From assembly GCA_000507305.1 (NCBI GenBank), contig DF241131.1, positions 1 to 64,000 of the forward strand: DNA of 64,000 nucleotides, read 5' to 3'. Each line of letters opens with the position of its first letter. The stretch's first letter is position 1. The position numbers and the translations under genes are program-made. This DNA comes from Breviolum minutum Mf 1.05b.01 (Eukaryota > Sar > Dinophyceae > Suessiales > Symbiodiniaceae). Under the pieces are notes generated by a model. It saw only the letters and a list, made by a program, of their open reading frames with translations, had not been told where the DNA came from and searched no databases. Below, piece by piece: positions 56,531 through 64,000 of this stretch.

Positions 56531-56919
56531 GTGGAGAAAAATTGCATGTCATTTTTTCCGATTCTTGGGGGGATGGAACCCGGGACGGTTCCGTGATGGG
56601 ATCAAATGGGGGTTACCCCTGGGGATTCTGGGTCCTTCAAATAGAACCCCTAAAGGCCTTTCGCCTCAGGAGGTGTGAAAGCGGGGAGGTGTTTTTTGCG
56701 GGTCCAGCCCCACCGATCCTCATGGTATTTCGGAAGACTATAAGGTATATTGGTTGGTTGTTAGGGACCCGATTGCTTATTATAAACCTCAAATAACTGA
56801 GGTTTGTATGGTCCCAATGTGTGTTCTGCAAGAGGTTTGCAGCGTTGTTTTGTTTTGTTTTGGTTTTTGTTATGTTTTGTTTTGTGTTGTTTTTGTTTGT
56901 TTGTTTGGTTGGTTTTCAG

Positions 56920-57022
56920 ATTGCTAGAAATTAATTCGCAACTTCTGAGCAAATCCTTGCTGTCCAGTTTCTCCAAGAGTAGTAACACTTGTTTAGCCCC
57001 GGAAGCTAATGGCTGGACACCA
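56920..57022 (+). CDS. Ser/Leu-rich exon after G/T tract
   Basis: A 70-base G/T run ending ggttttcag provides an extreme but valid acceptor. It reads LLEINSQLLSKSLLSSFSKS, SNTCLAPEANGWTPE and runs up to the left end of a family I element (ggatcatgactggg). The donor is unclear: GTGGTT at about 57041 inside the element would extend it by DHDWDT. Confidence 0.48.
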
Positions 57023-57179
57023 GAGGATCATGACTGGGATACGTGGTTAATAACCGTGGTGATCCTAAGTCCCCTAAGAGTTGTGGGACCCCCTTGCAAA
57101 TGGCCGAACTTCATGGCTTATAAATGGGGGGAGCGGTTATTAACTACTTACAAGTCCTGGGATGATCCTCCAAGTAGGG

Positions 57180-58461
57180 GTCCATCTTTCAGAGTGACAG
57201 GGCATCTTCCAGATGTTCTCACAACCTGAGCGTGGATGCCAAGGATCATCCGAGATTTTTTGTTTTGCCGCAAAAATGACATGAGGACCTTATGAAAATT
57301 TATGAAAGCAAAAGATCTCATCAATTTCAATCCCCCTTCCGCGGTGAGAGCAAATTAAATCTAGGATCTCAAGCCCCTGGCATTTATTGTCATAATTTCA
57401 GGTAATTTTAGGGTTTACCCTAAACACCCAAATACTTCCTGAAGTTTGGTGTTTTAGATAGGTTTTTTGGTAGTCCAAATATCTTCTCAGGAGGTGTTTT
57501 TGGCAGTAGAGCTCCTCTTGAGATGTGGAAAATCATTGAAACCCACTAACCACAGCATAGTAAATCACTAACCGGCAACCAACTACCAATTAAATGAGAT
57601 GCTTGAACCCTGCCTTTGGACCTCAAAACCATGAAAAATGAAGGTTTTAGGCTCACAATATGGAGCCATAACCTCTAAAAATGAAAGAAACGCGGGTTCC
57701 CATGGTGCATAGTAAACCCACTGCCTGGTGATTGGAACAGCAATGGTAACGTAACTCCTTCAGAATCGTCAACGGTGTTAGGCTTTGAGGGTTTGTAGTA
57801 AATGTGCCGGATTTGAGGGGCCGGATATAGCCATATAAAGATAGGTGGGTGTTATCAGATATATTTTTGGATTTTCCATACTTGGGGACATGATTCATCT
57901 TGTTTTACATTCTGACATTCTGGTAAACTAACGTAGCACGTTGGAAAATGGATCCTGAATGAAGATCTATTATTAATATATTGAAATTGGGACATATTCC
58001 AGCCAACTACTAGTTACCCTCCCTGAAACTAACATAGCACCTGAAAATGGTGGTTACCAATAGGAATCTCCTTTTCCAGGGGTCCATTTTCAGGTGCTAC
58101 GTTAGTTTCAGGGAGGGTAGTTTATCAGAGGGTCATATTTTTTAAGAAAGGGGTGGGTTGGAACCCGCACTTGGCATATGGGAGTCCAACCGGCCACCAT
58201 TTTGTTGGTCCGGTTGGTGGTAACGAGTTTCACTACATTGGAATAATAATGTAAGCTTTATCATCATCCAAAAGGAACCTTGTCATTTTAAAATGGTGGG
58301 ATGCCGTTCCAGGGTGTGTTTTATATATACATATAATGTTTGCTAAAGTTACAAACCAGAAAACCAACAAACCACCCTCCAAAAGCCCAACTTGCCCTTT
58401 AACCCATTTTAGACTTCTACGGATGTGTTTCAACACCTGTTATTTGTTTTCCTTCCCCGAG
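57180..58461. other. noncoding block of elements
   Basis: P (57410), S (57610-57710) and two consecutive G copies (57905-58010 and 58015-58119) that share the junction accctccctgaaac. No exon recognised; the 57148-57330 and 58233-58436 minus-strand frames look like chance. Confidence 0.6.
58015..58119 (+). mobile_element. family G TIR element (taccctccctgaaactaaca)
   Basis: Ends taccctccctgaaactaaca / gttagtttcagggagggta, interior tagcacctgaaaatggtgg mirrored by ccattttcaggtgct. The most numerous and variable family: copies or relatives near 4080, 15500-15680, 19890, 24090, 25825, 26938, 29545, 31500, 32140, 32430, 35118, 36000, 42385, 42820, 43050, 45470, 47108, 47420, 48045, 48815, 51040, 57905 and 62350. 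Confidence 0.92.
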
Positions 58462-58547
58462 GTTGGCTTTGGATGAAGACTTGTTGCAACGCATTCGAGT
58501 ACCTTCGGCTGCATGGAGTTTGTCTCCTTGCCCCAATCACCAGACAT
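58462..58547 (+). CDS. exon LALDEDLLQRIRVPSAAW
   Basis: The acceptor is ttccccgag and the donor GTAAAA at 58548. It reads LALDEDLLQRIRVPSAAWSL then SPCPNHQT. A second frame (WLWMKTCCNAFEYLRLHGVC) is also open; the first has a more typical soluble-protein composition. Confidence 0.48.
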
Positions 58548-59797
58548 GTAAAAACACAGTACCTGCCCTAGTAATCCTGGCTCACTGAAATTTTGACTGG
58601 GAGGATGGATCTCCAAATACTATTGGTTTCGCAGGTCGCCGAAAAGGTTTTGTGGAAAACAGCAAGATGGGTCCCTACTATAGACATAAACTATGGAGTT
58701 ACAACTAAAATCTAAATGACCTTTTTAAATTGGTAACCGGGTTTACAATCCTTTGAGAATGGAGTTGCAACCCTACTTCTAAGGGTCCCATCTTGCAGTG
58801 CCTAGAAACAAAAAGGGTGGACTTTTTGTGTCAAGCCTCAGGTATTTTCCATGACAAGAAAACTGTTCAATCCCATAGGATCAATATACGACATTTAGTT
58901 GATGTTTATGGTTATGAATTTTTCCATGGGCCCCTAAAACCTACCTGTTTTGAGGTTTTTATGGTAAAAAAACTGGTTTTTAGGTGGCCAAAACCTTTAT
59001 TTTTCATGGTTTTGGGGGCTCATGGTATAAGTAAGCAAACATAGCATAGGTTGATCCTATGGGAATGGACATCCTTTGGAAATGGTTTTTATTTTCCACT
59101 TGCAAACCCACCGCCTTATAAGGGTTATAGACTTTGAGCAGCAAGTAGTGATAGGTGGATATTGCCTTCTGCTTATACCACGTTCTTTCATAGCCAAAAA
59201 ACATCCATGAGAACCCTTTTCGAAGTGGTGGTTTTCAAGATCGTGTCTTCTTATTTACTCTCGTTTCGGTGGGGTATGATCCATTTTGTTCATTTGATTC
59301 ATATTCATATTCGTATATATTTGCTAGCTCACCCACAAGCGAGCTGTGCAATAACAAAATGAATCCGTAGCTTCATGAGGAATGAAAATGGAGAATCCTA
59401 GGATGAGTTCTTGAAGAAAACTGTTGCATTAGAACTTGTTTCTGGATGGTTTGCAGGGGCATGGAGTGTTTTTGAGTATATTTACCCTGGGCTTCCAACA
59501 CCATTAAAATAATGGTTGACCCAATTCGATGATTAAAACCCTTAGGTAAGCAATGGGGGTTATATTAACACCCATTGTTTTAATGGTGGTTGGAATCCCA
59601 GGGTTTATATATTCACATATTTCTTCGTGTGTTTCTTGTATTTTTGCAATACACGTTTCAATAACATTTCACATGGGAGAGACATAGTAGGTTGTGGTGG
59701 TTTCAAAGGGTTGACAGTTGTCAAAGTCTCAAATCCAACCCCCAGATGAAAGAGTTGCGATGTTTAACTTGGCCGGGTCCATTACTTTCTCCACCCA

Positions 59798-60297
59798 TCA
59801 CCCATCCACCCTCCACCTTCCACCTCTCCACCCTCCACCTCCACCCCCTCCACTCTCCACCCTCCATCCCTCTGTATCCTCCACCCACTATACACCCTCC
59901 ACCCTTCATCTCCACCCTTCCACCCTCCATCCCTTGATCCTCCACCCAGTTTGCATCTCCACCCTCAACCCCCCTCCACCCTCCGCCCTCCACCGCCTCC
60001 ACCCACTACACGCCCTTTACCTTGCACACCCCCCACCCCTCCATCCACCATCCATTATTCATCTTCTCCAGCCTCCACCCTCCACCCTCTCCACCCTCTC
60101 CACCCTCCACCTCCACCCCTTCCACTCTCCACCTTCCACCTTCCATCCCTCCTACCCAAACCCTCCACCCTTCATCTCCACCCTTCATCTCCACCCTTCC
60201 ACCCTCCACCTCCACCCTCCATCCCTTGATCCTCCACCCACTATGCACCGTCCGCCCTTATCTCCACCCTTCCACCATCCATCCCTTGATCCTCCAG
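59798..60297 (+). repeat. 500-base C/T minisatellite (ccaccctccacc)
   Basis: Nearly uninterrupted variants of ccaccctccac, ccatccctt and tctccaccc form a pyrimidine-dominated strand with scattered A. There is no clean unit length; blocks of 11-30 bases are shuffled. The long Pro/Ser/His and Gly/Glu/Val-rich frames across it are products of composition. It ends at cctccag, the acceptor of the 60298 exon. Confidence 0.93.
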
Positions 60298-60411
60298 ATT
60301 TGTTTTGACGAGTTCAGTGACAGTGGCACGGTCGATGCTGATGCTGTGAAAATACTTTTGTATCGTGACGAGCCTGGCAGGAAGGAGAGTCGAGGCAACC
60401 GTGTTGGCCAG
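60298..60411 (+). CDS. exon with EF-hand-like FDEFSDSGTVDADA
   Basis: It starts right after the C/T minisatellite (cctccag), is 114 bases, phase 0 to 0, with donor GTATAG at 60412. It reads ICFDEFSDSGTVDADAVKIL then LYRDEPGRKESRGNRVGQ. FDxF-xDSGTVDADAVKILL resembles an EF-hand loop and exit helix, but it is one residue short and lacks the position-12 Glu, so calcium binding is doubtful. A short open stretch before the minisatellite (about 59750, ERVAMFNLAG) may be the preceding exon. Confidence 0.62.
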
Positions 60412-60499
60412 GTATAGCGGTGCACAGGTGGGAGACAGACTTTCAGCGCCGGCATCATATTCGTTGAGTCTGATGCGAAGAGACTTCGGAAATATCGTG

Positions 60500-60751
60500 A
60501 AGATTTATACAATGTCGACGGGATCCTGCCAGGATGAATTTCATTGCAGTGAATTGATCCCTGGGGCGATTGCAGCTTCTGCACAGCGGCGGAACCTGTG
60601 TGAGGTGGCCTCGGATCAACAAGTCGTCTTTGAGGAGGACTGCGCTCCCTCCCACATCGGCGACAATGACTGCCACACATTGCTACACAAAAGCAACGGG
60701 ATTGCAGGCTCGAAGAGTCAAGGCTTTGCGAGACGCGCATCTAGGGTGTAA
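60500..60751 (+). pseudogene. possible DDE transposase relic or exon
   Basis: A frame open since 60365 contains VVFEEDCAPSHIGDNDCHTL. D-x-A-P-x-H is the pattern around the second catalytic Asp of Tc1/mariner-type transposases (family knowledge). A neighbouring frame has GIIFVESDAKRLRKYREDLY, about where a first catalytic block might sit but in a different phase. No TIRs or later catalytic residue could be identified. It could equally be ordinary exon sequence. Confidence 0.3.
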
Positions 60752-61166
60752 GGTGAAGAGTTGGAGAAGAGAGTAGCCTACGCATATCTACCCAGATGTT
60801 TAAAAATCTTGCTGGGCCTTCCCCAAGGCTGTCGGGGGTAGTCTAAAAAGTCTGTCTATTTTATTATTTAAATAGCCGGATGTTTAAATGGCGGCGCCGT
60901 ACGTGGAACTTGTGTGTCCTTAAACCCTTCAAAATAAGGCCCTTTCTAATCAAAACAAGGGTCACTTGGGTTGCAGGTATATATAAATAAAGATGGTGTA
61001 TGTATGAAACGTATATATATATATATATATATGTGCAGAAAAAATCCAGGGATCACAGATATATTCCCACCATTTGGCTATGAAAAAGTGTGCAAGATGA
61101 ATCAACGTATGTAACATCTGTAAGTATACATGGCTCTTCTTTTTACATACGGAAGTTGTTTTTCAG

Positions 61167-61257
61167 CTCCCAGAAGAAATGGTGCTCGAAAGGAATGCGA
61201 CATTAAGGACCCACAAAACACCTACACCCATGTTGAGTAGTTCTTGCAATTATCCAG
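61167..61257 (+). CDS. exon LPEEMVLERNATLRTHKTPT
   Basis: A textbook acceptor (gttgtttttcag) and a GTAGTT donor at 61258. It reads LPEEMVLERNATLRTHKTPT then PMLSSSCNYP, phase 0 to 1. The frame continues open past the donor for about 17 codons, so an unspliced longer reading is possible. Confidence 0.65.
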
Positions 61258-61963
61258 GTAGTTTTCCCTTCGCCATCACGCAGGCTAAAACCAGCAACCG
61301 TCTTACGGTATGAGCCTCAGAGGGGTGGAACGAAAAGCATCTTAACCGTGCCAGAAGAACGTTGAACATTAAACAAAACATGATTGTTTGGATTATCCCT
61401 AAGGATCCAGATATATCCTAAGAAAGGGAATTCTGTATTCCGATTCTGGGGATAGGATTGGAACCCTTTATCCGATTCTGGGGAGGTGTCTGGATTTTTA
61501 GGGTAATTTGTTGGGGATTATATTGCTTCATGGTATTACATAATAGTGTCCTTTTTTTGGATAGGACTCCCTCTTGAAACCAATCACTAAAATTGCATGA
61601 ACTACAACTGCTGGTGGAAGAGTGAAGTCTTCCTGTTAGTAGCAAGACATTCCAAAAATTTTTTGAAGTGATCAGCTTCCAACTCTCAAATTTTGGTTTT
61701 CGATGTTAGTTGTAGGGATCGTGACTGTAAAATCAAATGCTTGTGGCTCTGGTTGAAGATTTTTTAATGCTGTTCGTTTTTCACTGTGGGTTTTGGACCA
61801 ACGGATTTGTCCATATAGGTCAGCTGGTGGGGTTTATACTAAGACTTGGTGAAACACCCGCAGGTGTGAAAGGGCCACGAATGAATGTTCATCTTACCTG
61901 GCCAACATGCAAACAAAAACCTATCATTTCCATACGCTGAAAACCAATCAAAGGTGAGGCAAG

Positions 61964-62127
61964 GCGGTGAATGACAATTTGTTGCAATGCGTTTGCTATC
62001 GCTATATGACTGCTTTGCTATTCCTACGTTCATCCTTTCCTGGCCTTGAGGTGAAGGGTTATATCAAGGCTTTGCGTTACATCTTTGCCAAGAGTAGCGA
62101 GAAGTGTTTGGCCCGGCGTCCTGGAAA
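61964..62127 (+). CDS. exon NDNLLQCVCYRYMTALLFL
   Basis: The acceptor is gaggcaag. It reads VNDNLLQCVCYRYMTALLFL, RSSFPGLEVKGYIKALRYIF, AKSSEKCLARRPGNG. A Cys/Tyr-rich start leads into a hydrophobic patch and a basic amphipathic helix. The 3' boundary is uncertain; a 24-base tandem repeat follows directly. Confidence 0.5.
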
Positions 62128-62137
62128 TGGATGGCAT

Positions 62138-62186
62138 TTAAGCATCACCATTAGGGGGGTTTTAAGCATCACCATTAGGGGGGTTG
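62138..62186 (+). repeat. 24-base tandem duplication
   Basis: The unit aagcatcaccattagggggg plus a short GT/T tail occurs twice in a row. It makes a repeated peptide (LSITIRGV) in the overlapping open frame. Confidence 0.9.
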
Positions 62187-63237
62187 GAATGGTGGGAATT
62201 CACCTTGTTTCGTGATGTCTGTAGGGAGAATTCTTGGTTAAAAAAAACATCGGGGCCCGACCAGTTCCCGTAGAAGACACAGCTACCAAAAAGTGGTCAC
62301 ACGTAAGGTTTCATCTCCCCACTGAAATCTCTTTGATTCAGGTTTAGGAATTAGTCTCCCTAAAACTAACAGCTAAAGCACCAGAAAATGGATGGTTTCT
62401 TCAAGCGTGAAATATTTTCCTTTTGGGGCATTTTGGGCCTATTTTCAATGGCTTTTGCTGTTATTTTCCGGGAAGGTATAGTCGGTGGATTGTCATTTGC
62501 CCAGATTGATGAATCCAATGGCATTCTTTCAACAGTTTTTGTTGGGAATGATGAGCAGTGAGAAAAAACAACATTTATATTTACTGTACCAACAGTTGCC
62601 AGTAGGTTAGGCTCAAGGGGCTGAAGAGCTAGGAATAGTACCCCAACCAGTAAGTGGGTTCCCGGTAGATTTCTTTGGAAACATGTTTAAGCGCAGTAAA
62701 GCTTACATTCATCAGCCTAAGTGTTTGTTGCGGGTAGTTGTAACAGATGAACACCTAGGGTATCATGCTATACTGTCATAGTTAGCTAACGACAAACACC
62801 TGCAAAAAACAACTCAGTGGAGTTGCAAAAATTCAGTGGTTACTAATTATATAAGATTACTGGGTGGTGGTTTCAAATAATGTTTTATCTTTATCCTTAT
62901 TTATTTGGGGAAATGATCCAAATTGACTTGCGCATATTTCTTGACATGGGTTGAAACCAACCACCAACCCATCTGAGGCCATGAATGCTTGCAACCTCAG
63001 CTGAAGCTGAATAAGGATGGTGAAGCTGTTGAGGATGTTAAGATATAAAATTGCTAGGTACTGTAAATTTATCTACCTACATTTGGTTGATTTATATGGC
63101 AAATTTACAGGTAAATACCATACATGGATCCTCTGGTTAATATTTGGGAGTCGGAGGATGTTTTTGAAATCATCTCAAGACGTGTTTTTTGTTCGCAAGT
63201 GAACAGTGTTCAGAAGTCCAAGTGATGTTTTTTCAAG

Positions 63238-63303
63238 ATGAAAGTTAGCTTTACTTTGAAGACCCAAGTAGGGAATCGTACTGACTGGAATGGGCCTTTG
63301 GTG
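63238..63303 (+). CDS. short exon MKVSFTLKTQVGNRTDWNG
   Basis: Acceptor gttttttcaag, then ATGAAAGTT; it reads MKVSFTLKTQVGNRTDWNGP LV and ends at GTAATA (63304). The frame continues to 63383 if not spliced. The ATG may be internal. Confidence 0.42.
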
Positions 63304-63504
63304 GTAATATCATATGATATTTATCTAACACGCAATTTTACTCCTTACCGTAAGTTGGCTGCTGTCCATTGTCATGGACGCTGAGAAGGTAGCTATGATG
63401 CATTTGTTCATTTTGTTCCCTCAAAAAATGCCTAAGCATCAACAATCACTGAGTACGTAGATTCAGTTCCGTTTCCATTCCAGTATTCCATTATTGTAAG
63501 AGAG

Positions 63505-63717
63505 ATGTTTACCTTCTCCGAGATGACTTCTATACTTAAATTGGACGTCACCTTAAGACTTGCAGTTGAAAACAACACTTATATAACCCTTGGCGTTTCG
63601 GACCTCGTTTTTTTTCGCCAATCTGACTCCCTCATGGTAGGATTTAGGGAGAAAATGGTTCGCCAATCTTTGGAGGAAGAAATGGTTGGCTTGGTGAAGG
63701 GAAAGGTAGAAATCTGA
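63505..63717 (+). CDS. candidate exon/short ORF, 70 codons
   Basis: ATG-initiated frame: MFTFSEMTSILKLDVTLRLA, VENNTYITLGVSDLVFFRQS, then an acidic/basic helix (EKMVRQSLEEEMVGLVKG) and TGA. Coding-like composition with no TIR element in the surrounding 500 bases. An aataaa at about 63846 follows but its role is unknown. Confidence 0.35.
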   Translation: MFTFSEMTSILKLDVTLRLAVENNTYITLGVSDLVFFRQSDSLMVGFREKMVRQSLEEEMVGLVKGKVEI

Positions 63718-64000
63718 CAGTTGGGGAATGCATCACCGCAGGATTGTTTAACCAAAATACCACAGAGGGGCGTTCGGATCAGATTCTTACTTGGCCAATG
63801 GCTACACTTTAAACTTTTTGGGATTACATCTTTATAGTAGAGAAATAATAAAGTTCAAATGTTTATTTCAGGGTCCGTTGGCTAAGTGAGGATTATAGTT
63901 GCAAGATGTGTGGAAGATTACTCAATGAATGTTTCCCATAGCATCCATGTATGGTACATTTACCTACATTTACCATAAAAATCAACCAAATGTAGGTAAA

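Noticed and set aside
59718..60308. Long Pro/Ser/His-rich frame (196 codons) and its Gly/Glu/Val-rich antisense frames
   Set aside because: They are direct translations of the C/T minisatellite; all frames are open because of composition.
60258..60740. 160-codon minus-strand ORF
   Set aside because: It is antisense to the better supported 60298-60411 exon and overlaps the C/T array.
1..64000. Bacterial, plasmid or phage origin
   Set aside because: Coding density is far too low, there are no ribosome-binding-site-led ORFs or operons, and spliced in-frame exons are evident.
1..64000. CRISPR array, tRNA or rRNA genes
   Set aside because: Repeats are palindromic, variable and irregularly spaced; no cloverleaf or conserved rRNA segment was recognised by eye.

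Overview
The window looks like nuclear DNA from a repeat-rich eukaryote, probably a unicellular alga or protist of the dinoflagellate or stramenopile kind. There are no operons, no long open frames, no rRNA or tRNA genes and no CRISPR array. ORF lengths are what random sequence of this composition would give. Coding sequence appears only as small islands, mostly 45-200 bases and richer in GC, almost all on the + strand. They are separated by introns packed with short terminal-inverted-repeat (TIR) elements. The taxon cannot be named from sequence alone. The comparison with dinoflagellates rests on general knowledge that some of their genomes, such as Polarella, carry intron-making introner elements.

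About twenty families of 65-350 base palindromic or TIR elements (called A to X here) fill most of the window, often nested or back to back. Several behave as introners: their ends supply the 5' GT and the 3' AG, and the exons on either side join in one reading frame. The best cases are two family Q copies (8832-9175 and 48471-48612) and one family C copy (36278-36367).

Layout. 0.9-6.5 kb: isolated exons, including a two-exon stretch that ends at a stop at 6474. 7.8-11.6 kb: the best-supported gene part, a chain of seven to nine exons encoding a charged, partly coiled-coil protein. 13-20 kb: scattered exons and two long frames interrupted only by UGA. 21.9-23.6 kb: a tandem duplication of 891-893 base period with a conserved minus-strand ORF and a decayed third copy. 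25-33 kb: more exons, including a second copy of the ALPDK / VVSR-RW exon pair seen at 10-11.5 kb. 36-49 kb: exons split by verified introners, plus a third UGA-interrupted frame. 53-58 kb: several exons and G/T-rich tracts. 59.8-60.3 kb: a 500-base pyrimidine-only minisatellite that leads straight into an acceptor site. 60.3-64 kb: further exons and a possible transposase relic.

No protein function could be assigned with confidence. Weak leads are a degenerate EF-hand-like exon (60.3 kb), a DUF899-like N-terminal signature (11.4 and 30.8 kb), a Cys-rich exon (36.1 kb) and a D-x-A-P-x-H transposase-like motif (60.6 kb). Exon calls rest on splice sites, reading phase, codon-like substitutions between copies, and position between elements. 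No transcript evidence was available.
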